DNA of 64,000 nucleotides, taken from positions 186,001 through 250,000 of the forward strand of contig NZ_QPJD01000002.1 of NCBI RefSeq assembly GCF_003337375.1. Direction: 5' to 3'. Under the pieces are notes generated by a model. That model did not search any database, was not told where the DNA came from, and saw only the letters and a program-made list of their open reading frames with translations. Of the stretch, positions 1 through 7,020 are shown one piece after another (position 1 is the stretch's first letter; each line of letters starts with the position of its first letter). The stretch is from Paenibacillus prosopidis. Lineage in GTDB: Bacteria; Bacillota; Bacilli; Paenibacillales; Paenibacillaceae. The translations under genes were made by a program, and so were the position numbers.

Positions 1-677
1 TAGCCCATTTGCTCCAGTATGTATAAGCTGAACGCTTTCTGTGCCGATTTGTCGTACGATTGTTTGAGAAAAGACGTATCCGGCTGATGGGGTGAGTTCG
101 CAATAGCTGCTGCAAGTGGCACAAGCTGTGCGCGCAGGCCTCCGAACACACGGTCCAGCTCGGATACCGTCATTCCCGGCTCGTATTGATCCAGGAGCGT
201 ATCATATCGGGTCGCCTTTGCGCCCCACAAGTCGATAAATTGGTTCGTGTACGAAATAACCTTTTCCAAGTAGGGCTGGAAACCGGCATAATCATTGTTT
301 TCCTTTGCTTCCTCCCATTTCGATTCCGATTGCGAGGCAAGCACGACGTATTCCTGATAAAGCTTCGGCGGTATTTTGACACTGCGGTCATAATCCTTGC
401 GTGCTTCCGTTACAAGCCTTTGCTCGATTTCGTCAAGTTCCGAATAGACGGAACCTTCTTCTAATGCCGACAACCATTCTCCAAGCTCAGGCGATGTTGA
501 CAGCTTGAACATATCGCCCGACAATGAGCCGATAACCTCCGAGCGGTTATCCATACCTTTGCGCGGCGCGCCTGTTCGTAAATCCCAATAAAGAACGCCA
601 AGCGCTTCCTCATAGCTTTTGATTTTACGAATCGTCTCCTTAAAGCTTAGCAGCGCTTCTTTTTGCTGTACCGGCAT
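1..677 (-). CDS. Carboxypeptidase Taq, M32 metallopeptidase (N-terminal part)
   Basis: Reading leftward from ATG at 677, an open frame runs without a stop to the window edge, giving 225 N-terminal residues of a protein of about 500. The translation has the family's early block around residues 18-40 (YEEALGVLYWDLRTGAP) and the helical, acidic N-terminal domain typical of thermostable carboxypeptidase 1/Taq enzymes, which remove C-terminal residues from peptides using a metal. The HEXXH metal site lies beyond the edge and cannot be checked. A GAAAGGCGG ribosome site precedes the start. The gene is divergent from the yqkB-like gene, with about 140 bases between them. The family call rests on pattern recognition of the N-terminal domain only. 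Confidence 0.85.
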   Translation of the reverse strand, partial: MPVQQKEALLSFKETIRKIKSYEEALGVLYWDLRTGAPRKGMDNRSEVIGSLSGDMFKLSTSPELGEWLSALEEGSVYSELDEIEQRLVTEARKDYDRSVKIPPKLYQEYVVLASQSESKWEEAKENNDYAGFQPYLEKVISYTNQFIDLWGAKATRYDTLLDQYEPGMTVSELDRVFGGLRAQLVPLAAAIANSPHQPDTSFLKQSYDKSAQKAFSLYILEQMG

Positions 678-820
678 AATTGTTCCGCCTTTCTATTTCG
701 TTTGAACTTCAATTCCATACATTGGAACTTAACTTGATCTTACTTATTTCAATCCTTATAATCAACTTAAAACCTATATAGAAATGCAAGTGCACAGCTA
801 GAGAGAGGGAGAGGAACTGA

Positions 821-1138
821 ATGCATATTACATTCTCAAAGTCGGCCATCGACCGGCTTGCGCCTTACTTGAATGATGGAACAAAACAACTAAAGCTTCT
901 CCATGATACGGAGGACTGCGGCTGCGTCGTCAGCGGTGTGCCTGCGCTTCAGCTTATTGCAGAGCCTACAGTAGATGACAAGCTCTCCCAAGGCGAGCCC
1001 TTCCCCTTCTGGTATGAACCGCGGCATGAAGTTTATTATGAGCCGCATTTACGAGTCGATTATGACGCTGCGCGCAGCAGCTTTAGCCTAAAGAGCGACA
1101 GCCAAATTTATACACATCATCTGCGTTTTTTGAATTAG
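821..1138 (+). CDS. Iron-sulfur cluster biosynthesis (HesB/YqkB) family protein
   Basis: A 105-residue protein matching the Bacillus YqkB subgroup of the HesB/IscA fold. The block TEDCGCVVSG (residues 30-39) carries the paired cysteines characteristic of the subgroup. Members are presumed to bind or carry Fe-S or iron, but YqkB-type proteins lack the full three-cysteine pattern of IscA, so the role is uncertain. The start is supported by a GAGAGGGAGAGGA ribosome site. It lies 13 bases upstream of the carbonic anhydrase gene in the same direction with no terminator between them, so the two are probably co-transcribed. Confidence 0.75.
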   Translation: MHITFSKSAIDRLAPYLNDGTKQLKLLHDTEDCGCVVSGVPALQLIAEPTVDDKLSQGEPFPFWYEPRHEVYYEPHLRVDYDAARSSFSLKSDSQIYTHHLRFLN

Positions 1139-1151
1139 GGGGATTATTATA

Positions 1152-1715
1152 GTGAATAAAATTGAGGATATATTAAGCTTTAACAAACAATTCGTTGAGA
1201 ACAAGGATTATGAAAAATATTCGACCAGCAAATATCCCGATAAAAGGATGGTCATCGTCACTTGCATGGATACTCGGCTAACGGAGATGCTGCCCAAAGC
1301 AATGAACCTGAAAAACGGAGATGCCAAGATCATTAAAAATGCGGGCGCGATCGTTACGCAGCCTTTCGGAAACATTATGCGAAGCGTGCTGGTCGCTTTG
1401 TATGAGCTGCAGGCAGACGAAGTATTCGTCATCGGCCATCATAATTGCGGCATGACCGGGCTCAACCCCGAAGCCATTGTTATGAATATGATGGAACGCG
1501 GCGTTTCATCCGAGACGATTATAACGCTGAAGCATTCCGGCTTGAATCTGATGCGCTGGCTGACCGGCTTTGATAACGTCCGCGACAGCGTGGTGAACAG
1601 CGTTAGCATCATCCGTAATCATCCGCTGCTGCCGGCGAATATTCTTGTGCACGGTTTAATTATTGATCCGGAGACAGGCGAACTGGAGCTCGTAGACGGC
1701 GCTTACCCCATCTAA
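1152..1715 (+). CDS. Beta-class carbonic anhydrase
   Basis: A 187-residue beta-carbonic anhydrase that interconverts carbon dioxide and bicarbonate in the cytoplasm. The zinc ligands are visible: Cys38 in CMDTRL with the Asp40/Arg42 dyad, then His96 and Cys99 in GHHNCGM. The length fits the short Bacillales form (YtiB type). The start is GTG at 1152, preceded by a GGGGGA ribosome site immediately after the stop of the YqkB-like gene. A strong rho-independent terminator follows directly and is shared with the convergent DUF309 gene. Confidence 0.9.
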   Translation: MNKIEDILSFNKQFVENKDYEKYSTSKYPDKRMVIVTCMDTRLTEMLPKAMNLKNGDAKIIKNAGAIVTQPFGNIMRSVLVALYELQADEVFVIGHHNCGMTGLNPEAIVMNMMERGVSSETIITLKHSGLNLMRWLTGFDNVRDSVVNSVSIIRNHPLLPANILVHGLIIDPETGELELVDGAYPI

Positions 1716-1718
1716 CTA

Positions 1719-1768
1719 AAAAGGGAGCCTGGCGGCTTTAGGATAAGCCGCTGCGCTCCCTTTTTTTT
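1719..1768. terminator. Bidirectional terminator overlapping the 3' end of the DUF309 gene
   Basis: AAGGGAGC (1721-1728) pairs with GCTCCCTT (1755-1762), an inner GCGGCTT/AAGCCGC arm extends the stem, and eight T residues follow (1761-1768). It ends carbonic anhydrase transcription. The right half also encodes the last residues and stop of the DUF309 gene on the other strand. Confidence 0.85.
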
Positions 1769-2277
1769 GCAATAAACGCTGCTGATCTAGCCTCTATAAC
1801 ATCCGAGCGGTCTCTGACCGCGTGACGGTGAATGATCGACGTATCATGAAGAGGACTGGGCATCCCCCACACTAGACCACGTTCACTACAGACATGATCA
1901 CATAGCATCTTTAGTTGATCGTTAATAATCCGTATATTGAAATCGGCATAATCCGCACCGGTGTTTCCCCGCAGCGCTCCCGTGCGTTCAGTCAATTGCT
2001 TTAATAAGCTTCCCTTGTCGATGCCAAGCTCTTCTAATGGGGAAATTCTCAGCCGCTGCTCCGCTTGTTCATACATTTTCATTGCACCCCGCAAGTTGCC
2101 GCGCCGATCATGATATTGTCCCACCGCGAGCTGGATGAGGCCGACCCACGTTTCAGCGAGCGTATCGCCCGGATGCTCCTTCCAATATTCCTCGAGCAGC
2201 TCATGGCATTCGAAATAATCTCTCGATGCATGAAATTCCACTAAATAGGAAACAAAAGCATTAGGAAATATATTCAT
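1738..2277 (-). CDS. DUF309 domain protein
   Basis: A 179-residue protein with the DUF309 signature near the N terminus: FHASRDYFECHELLEEYW (residues 15-32), with conserved Arg, His and Glu residues. The family forms small helical bundles and has no established biochemical role. Bacillales homologues are single small proteins (YpuF type, usually about 170 residues), so the length is normal. ATG at 2277 is preceded by GGAGGTAAG. Its last codons and stop lie inside the hairpin that terminates the convergent carbonic anhydrase gene, so the C-terminal tail (KKRERSGLS) is partly dictated by terminator sequence. Confidence 0.8.
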   Translation of the reverse strand: MNIFPNAFVSYLVEFHASRDYFECHELLEEYWKEHPGDTLAETWVGLIQLAVGQYHDRRGNLRGAMKMYEQAEQRLRISPLEELGIDKGSLLKQLTERTGALRGNTGADYADFNIRIINDQLKMLCDHVCSERGLVWGMPSPLHDTSIIHRHAVRDRSDVIEARSAAFIAKKRERSGLS

Positions 2278-2438
2278 GTCTTACCTCCGCCCAAATTAGA
2301 AGCATATTCAAGTAAAAACTTATACTTTTTAATATTTAAACCAGTTATAATAAAATATATGAAACCTTCGTCTATATTAGCCGTATTTCATGTTGTTAGC
2401 AATGCTTGTACTACGCATATCAGGAGGAGACAGATCAG

Positions 2439-2855
2439 ATGAAAAAGGGATTCATGGTCATGATGGCACTAGCACTATTTTTCACATTAGGGTTCGGTCA
2501 ATATGCCGATGCAAAACCACGGGGCGGCATGAAATCACCCAAGCAAAGCTTTACGCAAACGCCGAAGAAGACCGATAACGTAAGTCAGACAAATACCGGT
2601 ACAAAAGCAGGCACGACTACCGGTACGACAAAACCAGGATTTTTCAGCGGCGGCGGCTTGATGAAAGGTCTGATGATCGGCGGCTTGGCCGGCTTACTGT
2701 TCGGAAGTATGTTCAGCGGCTTAGGCGCATTCGGTAATATTCTCGGGCTTATGATTAACCTGCTTGCCATCTTCGCGATTATTATGCTGATTCGCGTAGC
2801 ATTCGTCTATCTTCGCAGCAAACGTAACCCGCCCGATGCCCGGAGACCTTACTAA
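2439..2855 (+). CDS. Small exported/membrane protein with glycine-rich segment
   Basis: A 138-residue protein with an N-terminal hydrophobic signal (residues 1-27, ending near YADA), a Lys/Thr/Gly-rich polar stretch, a glycine-rich hydrophobic segment (GGGLMKGLMIGGLAGLLFG) and a second hydrophobic stretch ending in basic residues. The layout resembles the N-terminal half of bacterial Tim44-like small membrane proteins, but the Tim44 core domain is absent, so no function is assigned. ATG at 2439 is chosen over an upstream in-frame start because AGGAGGAGA precedes it. The YxcD-like gene begins 3 bases after its stop, so the two form an operon. Confidence 0.7.
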   Translation: MKKGFMVMMALALFFTLGFGQYADAKPRGGMKSPKQSFTQTPKKTDNVSQTNTGTKAGTTTGTTKPGFFSGGGLMKGLMIGGLAGLLFGSMFSGLGAFGNILGLMINLLAIFAIIMLIRVAFVYLRSKRNPPDARRPY

Positions 2856-2857
2856 TC

Positions 2858-3136
2858 GTGCGAATATACACGGATGAAATTATAAACGCCATTTGCCTCC
2901 ACATGGCCGATCGCAGGGGTGTTAGCCCGACGGAAGTGGAAGTGCAGCTTTCATGGGAAGAAGAGTATGGGTATACTGCCGAAGTTTGGGTGAATGGCCG
3001 AAGTCAATATATTATTGAAGCCAATATACTCGAGGCAATCGAGCAGTATATGTTTAAACAATATAATCGCCGCGTATTCCGATCCAGCATTACGCTTGAT
3101 GCGGATGAAGAGTTTTGGGCGGATATTGCCGATTAA
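2858..3136 (+). CDS. DUF2653 (YxcD-like) protein
   Basis: A 92-residue acidic protein resembling Bacillus subtilis YxcD (DUF2653): it begins MRIYTDEIINAICLHMA and contains a conserved VSPTEVEVQLSWEEEYGYTAEVWVNGR-type beta segment. Family function is unknown. The start is GTG at 2858, two bases past the stop of the upstream membrane-protein gene, which indicates translational coupling. A strong terminator follows 8 bases after the stop. Confidence 0.75.
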   Translation: MRIYTDEIINAICLHMADRRGVSPTEVEVQLSWEEEYGYTAEVWVNGRSQYIIEANILEAIEQYMFKQYNRRVFRSSITLDADEEFWADIAD

Positions 3137-3143
3137 CGAAATG

Positions 3144-3199
3144 AGCATTCAGACGCTGACCTTATCTCCATGATAAGGCAGCTCATGAATGCTTTTTTT
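3144..3199 (+). terminator. Rho-independent terminator after yxcD-like gene
   Basis: AGCATTC (3144-3150) pairs with GAATGCT (3187-3193), with an inner CCTTATC/GATAAGG arm and a run of seven T residues. It ends the two-gene operon. Confidence 0.85.
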
Positions 3200-3324
3200 G
3201 TGCTCGTATCATGGACTGATAGTCTCCTAATAATTACCGCACAAATAATGATAGATTTTGAGCAACCTCCCCTCTCTTTCTGCGTCTAATAGAAAGAATA
3301 CGAGAGGAGTGTGATAGAAAGCTT

Positions 3325-5244
3325 ATGAAGAAAAAAATAAGCGCGGCACTGCTGATGCTATTGCTTGGCTCAACCCTAATATCGGCGACGGCCAATCTAG
3401 TAGATGCAGCAGCAACCAAGATGACCAAATATCGTGTCTATCAGAACGATAAGGCGCTGCGTGAATTCGCGACGGAAGCTCAAGCAATCGCTTATGCTCA
3501 AAAATTTGGTTACAGTCATGTGGAGACTATTGCCGGACGCAGCTGGGTATGGCATAACTTTCCCCGTTACAAGGTTTATCAGAATGGACAGACAAACGCG
3601 AAATGGGAATTTAGCACATACGAACAAGCGCTATCCGTTGCAAAAAAATTAACGAATGTACATATTCGCGATCTCGAAAACATCGGTTGGAAGTATGAAT
3701 CCCATACGAGATTTAGGCTGTACCAAGGTGATAACACCTCGCCAAAATGGGCATTCACTACACTTGAAGCCGCTAAGCAGGAAGCAAAAAAATGGGGCAA
3801 TGCCCATATTATCGATTTAACGACAAATAAGTGGGTATGGGGAAATCTAACTTCAGCCCAGATCAAAAGCCAACGAGCAGCGAAGCCCGTCTATCAAATT
3901 ACGGTAGATGGACAACCCGCGCAGGAAGATAAGCTTTATTCCTTCCTCTTGGACGCCATTAACGCATCCGGAGCTATTACCCGCAGCGATGTGATTAATA
4001 CAGCTACAGGCTTAGTCGTTTACTCGAACGTTCCTGCTTATACAGTCCAACAAAACGGTTCTGTTGTTAACGAATTTGTCAGTCTGTATGAAGCGGTGCA
4101 GTTTGCCAAAAAAACAGCTAATGCCGAGGTAATGTACAAAGGCTCGGTATGGTGGTCCGGTATTCCTTATTTGACGGTCTATCAAGGTGATAAGAAGCTG
4201 AGAGCATTTAATACCCGCAATGGCGCAATCGCCTTTGCAAAAGCGTATGCGAACAGCTCTGTTCGAAATGCCGACGGCCGATCGATTTGGAGCAATACCA
4301 AAAGCTTAATCTATTTAGGTTGGAATGGCAGCGCAACTAGCTCTACCGTACTTAGCCATGTTGAAAACACTCAAGGACTTTCGATTGATTCTCCTACCTG
4401 GTTTGAATTGTCTGCAGCTGACGGTACATTAAAGGATGTATCGGACAAAACGATTGTAACCGCCTTTAAGGAGCAAGGCATCCAAGTGATGCCGCTCGTG
4501 CATAACCAATTTAACAGAAAAATGACGACTGAATTTTTGAAAAACAGCTCCGCTCAGCAAACGTTTATTAACAAGCTGGTCGGACGTTTGGTTGAACTCG
4601 GTGTTGCCGGCGTCAATCTTGATTTTGAGGAAGTAGCAGGCAGTGATCGCGCGGCGTATACCGCATTCGTAACCGCCCTTTCGAAAGCGGTGCACGCAAA
4701 GGGCTTGCAGCTATCTATTGATTTGCCAAGAGGCAGCGTCAGCTGGAACCATTTAACGGCTTATGATCATGCCGCACTCGCCCCTATCGTCGATACGATC
4801 ATCATGATGGCGTATGATGAGCATTGGAGCGGCAGTGAGACGCCTGGCTCCGTCGCTGGTCTGAATTGGGTCGAGGAAGGCGTTAAGCAGTTTCTGGACT
4901 ATGGCATTCCGCGCAGCAAGCTCATGCTGGGAATTCCTTTCTACGTCCGGGAATGGAAGCTCGACAGCACCGGCAAGCTTGTTGCCAACCGCGCTATTTA
5001 CATGAAAGAAATAGCTGGGCTTATCGCAGATACAAATGCGCAAGCCGTGCCAGATCCTGAATCCGGGCAATTGAAATATAAGTATGTGAAGGACGGATTT
5101 ACGTATTTGTTCTGGGCGGAAACCGAGGACACGATCAAAGCGCGCATCAATATCGCAAAAAAATACGATCTCGCAGGCGTTGCCGCATGGCGCTTAGGCT
5201 ACGAGAGCTCCGATTTGTGGACCATGATGCTGCGCATGAAATAA
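3325..5244 (+). CDS. Secreted GH18-family glycosidase with six N-terminal repeats
   Basis: A 639-residue exported protein. Residues 1-29 form a signal peptide. Residues 36-325 hold six repeats of about 45-50 residues, each starting with a Y-x-V-Y-Q-[NG] block, a central F-x-T-x-x-x-A and an A-K/A-x-x-x-x-N stretch, and ending near a Trp. They begin near residues 36, 82, 130, 190, 239 and 283; the fourth is divergent. The C-terminal part (about 328-639) is a glycoside hydrolase family 18 domain with GVNLDFEEV (Asp433, Glu435; Glu435 the expected catalytic acid) and the later MMAYDEHW and GIPFY blocks. Spore-peptidoglycan enzymes such as YaaH/SleL share this catalytic type but use LysM repeats, which these do not obviously resemble. 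The ribosome site GAGAGGAG lies about 15 bases from ATG, which is longer than usual. Confidence 0.85.
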   Translation: MKKKISAALLMLLLGSTLISATANLVDAAATKMTKYRVYQNDKALREFATEAQAIAYAQKFGYSHVETIAGRSWVWHNFPRYKVYQNGQTNAKWEFSTYEQALSVAKKLTNVHIRDLENIGWKYESHTRFRLYQGDNTSPKWAFTTLEAAKQEAKKWGNAHIIDLTTNKWVWGNLTSAQIKSQRAAKPVYQITVDGQPAQEDKLYSFLLDAINASGAITRSDVINTATGLVVYSNVPAYTVQQNGSVVNEFVSLYEAVQFAKKTANAEVMYKGSVWWSGIPYLTVYQGDKKLRAFNTRNGAIAFAKAYANSSVRNADGRSIWSNTKSLIYLGWNGSATSSTVLSHVENTQGLSIDSPTWFELSAADGTLKDVSDKTIVTAFKEQGIQVMPLVHNQFNRKMTTEFLKNSSAQQTFINKLVGRLVELGVAGVNLDFEEVAGSDRAAYTAFVTALSKAVHAKGLQLSIDLPRGSVSWNHLTAYDHAALAPIVDTIIMMAYDEHWSGSETPGSVAGLNWVEEGVKQFLDYGIPRSKLMLGIPFYVREWKLDSTGKLVANRAIYMKEIAGLIADTNAQAVPDPESGQLKYKYVKDGFTYLFWAETEDTIKARINIAKKYDLAGVAAWRLGYESSDLWTMMLRMK

Positions 5245-5248
5245 TACG

Positions 5249-5282
5249 AAATACCCTCGTTCACTCTGAACGAGGGTATTTT
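5249..5282. terminator. Terminator after GH18 gene
   Basis: A 14-bp perfect stem, AATACCCTCGTTCA (5250-5263) with TGAACGAGGGTATT (5267-5280), and a loop of three bases. A short T-run and a matching A-rich start suggest it also serves the convergent 163-residue gene. Confidence 0.85.
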
Positions 5283-5299
5283 ATATTCAACGATAACTA

Positions 5300-5791
5300 T
5301 CACACGTTTTCTATGATACGATTCGTTTGTTCCTGATTATTTTTTATTTTGGCTAATCCTAAAGCTAAGTGCTCCCAAAGAACTCCTTCAACTACCTCTC
5401 CTTGACTCTCATCACAATCAATAATCAGGATTATTTCCGAGTTTTTTCCTTTTAACACTCTTTTCTTCTTTTTATAAACTTTGTATATGTATAAATCAAT
5501 TAAAACACCTAGGGCAAACCCTGAGATCGCCCCAATCAATCCCCAATAGATAGGTCCCCACTCAAGAACAAACCCTCTGCTGGCACCTATCACTGAAAAT
5601 ATGACCGCAAGTCCCATTCCTTTTCCAACAAAAGTAACTCCGTCAGACTGATGGATGGTATCAAATATTTTACGTTCTTCCGTGCGATTATCTAACGGTA
5701 CGGCAAAAATATCTTTAATACCCTTTTCCTCTAATTTTGTAATAGCCAATTCTATGTAATTGGAAGATTCAAACGTGGCATAAATTTGCAA
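5300..5791 (-). CDS. Uncharacterised protein with paired glycine-rich membrane segments
   Basis: A 163-residue protein not recognised as a named family. Residues 1-45 look like a small alpha/beta domain (MQIYATFESSNYIELAITKLEEKGI), two hydrophobic glycine-rich segments follow (about 55-75 and 80-104), then a basic KVYKKKKR stretch and an acidic cytoplasmic tail. The general layout (soluble head, glycine-zipper pair) recalls DUF1269/YflT-like stress proteins, without firm support. The start is TTG at 5791, directly after the TGA of the upstream membrane-protein gene and preceded by AAGGTG, so it is the second gene of a two-gene operon. Confidence 0.6.
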   Translation of the reverse strand: MQIYATFESSNYIELAITKLEEKGIKDIFAVPLDNRTEERKIFDTIHQSDGVTFVGKGMGLAVIFSVIGASRGFVLEWGPIYWGLIGAISGFALGVLIDLYIYKVYKKKKRVLKGKNSEIILIIDCDESQGEVVEGVLWEHLALGLAKIKNNQEQTNRIIENV

Positions 5792-6580
5792 TCACTTCAC
5801 CTTATTTCCTTTCATTATCGTAAAACCTGCCGGTTGGTAATGCTTTTTCAAGTAATTCTTTTGTTCTCTTTCGAATAATTTGTTGTTTTCCACTGTGTTT
5901 GTATAAGCATCATAAATTGTAAAAAAATAAAAAGATGGAAAATAAAAAAGCCATTGTGCATCTAATACGCTAGTGGATTTCGAAATATCCCCTAAGAGCA
6001 AATAGTGAATCGCTTCAAGAAGATGTGAATAATAAACGATGATTACGGTCATCACGAGATGGAAGAAACCAAGGACGAATCTGTTGATATATAATTGTCC
6101 CACACTGGGTATTGTCAGTGAGCACAAAAAAGCAACTATAGGGTTCTTTTTATCAAGGTAATTGATTTCTAGTGCCCCAATACTAAATGTATTAAATGGA
6201 GCGTTTTCTCTTTCTGCTAGAAGATAAATTTTGTTTAAATCCACCGTTGTGCGATAACTGTCCCAGATAGCAAAAAGATAAACAGGAATATATAAATGCA
6301 TCATACTTACATCTAATACTGCTTTAGCTGATTCAATATCCCCCATAAACGAATAAACCATAGCTGAATTGAGATGTGTTTTTTGATTAATAAATAGTTC
6401 CCATATAAATAAGAGCATTCCCCGAATATATTTGGATAATAGCAGGTGCCCGAATCCTGGGAATGCCACAGACCAAAAAGCAACCATGTAAGGACTTTTT
6501 AAATGCAGTTGTGTTGTCCCGAAAATACTTACATGAGCTTTATAACGTCGATTTTTATTGGTGTTTGTGAAATTATCCAA
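5792..6580 (-). CDS. Uncharacterised membrane protein with internal duplication
   Basis: A 262-residue polytopic protein built of two similar halves. Each half begins with a P-x-x-G-x-L-L/Y-type turn in a hydrophobic segment (VAFPGFGHLLLSKY and LTIPSVGQLYINRF), continues through a second hydrophobic helix, a GDI/E-x-x-K/S-x-x-V-L-D block (MGDIESAKAVLDV and LGDISKSTSVLDA), and ends with a hydrophobic helix leading to WDSYRTTVDLNK or YDAYTNTVENNK. The first element of each half resembles a TM2-type hairpin. The start is TTG at 6580 with AAGGGTGAG upstream. No function is assigned. It is the first gene of a pair with the 163-residue protein. Confidence 0.6.
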   Translation of the reverse strand: MDNFTNTNKNRRYKAHVSIFGTTQLHLKSPYMVAFWSVAFPGFGHLLLSKYIRGMLLFIWELFINQKTHLNSAMVYSFMGDIESAKAVLDVSMMHLYIPVYLFAIWDSYRTTVDLNKIYLLAERENAPFNTFSIGALEINYLDKKNPIVAFLCSLTIPSVGQLYINRFVLGFFHLVMTVIIVYYSHLLEAIHYLLLGDISKSTSVLDAQWLFYFPSFYFFTIYDAYTNTVENNKLFEREQKNYLKKHYQPAGFTIMKGNKVK

Positions 6581-6646
6581 TGTCTCACCCTTATCTGCAC
6601 TTTAGGAACATTATTTCCAAATTATCTATACCTTAATAAAATTAAA

Positions 6647-6697
6647 AAAAGGCTATAGAACTTTTCTAATAAAGAAAAGCTTCTATACCCTTTTTTG
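6647..6697. terminator. Strong bidirectional hairpin upstream of the membrane-protein pair
   Basis: A long stem: GGCTATAGAACTTTTC (6651-6666) pairs with GAAAAGCTTCTATACCC (6674-6690) with minor mismatches. An A-run lies on the left and a T-run on the right, so it can terminate on either strand. It sits 70 bases upstream of the TTG start of the minus-strand operon and between that operon and the YjcZ gene. It may end leftward read-through from the kinase gene or act as an attenuator. Confidence 0.6.
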
Positions 6698-6807
6698 TAA
6701 GTAGGCTAATATTAGTGTTCGATTGTCTCTGTAACAAACACCCAATCACTTAGCAATATTCTTGCATAGCATACAGAGTACTCCATACGTAAGGAGGTGC
6801 ATGAATA

Positions 6808-6915
6808 ATGTCCGGTTTAGTTGGCGGGGCCTTCACGAACACGGGTACAATCCTGGTTCTCTTCATTTTATTGGTGATCGTTGCTTGTAGCTGCATGGGC
6901 TTTGGAGCCTACTAA
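6808..6915 (+). CDS. YjcZ-family small sporulation protein
   Basis: A 35-residue peptide starting MSGLVGGAF, with a central hydrophobic helix (ILVLFILLVIVA) and a short glycine-containing tail (CMGFGAY). This is the layout of the very small YjcZ/YvrJ-like sporulation membrane peptides common in Bacillales. AAGGAGGT (6791-6798) gives a near-ideal ribosome site 10 bases before ATG. A CATAGCATA/CATACAGA stretch about 35 bases upstream could be a sporulation-sigma -10 element, but this is weak. A terminator follows at 6980-7003. Confidence 0.75.
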   Translation: MSGLVGGAFTNTGTILVLFILLVIVACSCMGFGAY

Positions 6916-6979
6916 GTAAAGGCTTAATTCTTTGCCTCCATGTATGATCCATGCAAAAATTCCTCCTAAAACCTCCCCA

Positions 6980-7003
6980 AAAGGCCCATTCTTGGGCTTT
7001 TTG
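6980..7003. terminator. Terminator between yjcZ-like gene and kinase gene
   Basis: AAGGCCCA-TTC-TTGGGCTTTTT, a compact stem with five T residues on the plus strand and four on the minus strand. It serves the YjcZ-like gene and possibly the convergent kinase gene. Confidence 0.75.
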
Positions 7004-7020
7004 CGTTTGCTTTACGATAA

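Noticed and set aside
2406-2438. Upstream extension of the small membrane protein
   Set aside because: The extension has no ribosome site while the inner ATG at 2439 is preceded by AGGAGGAGA.
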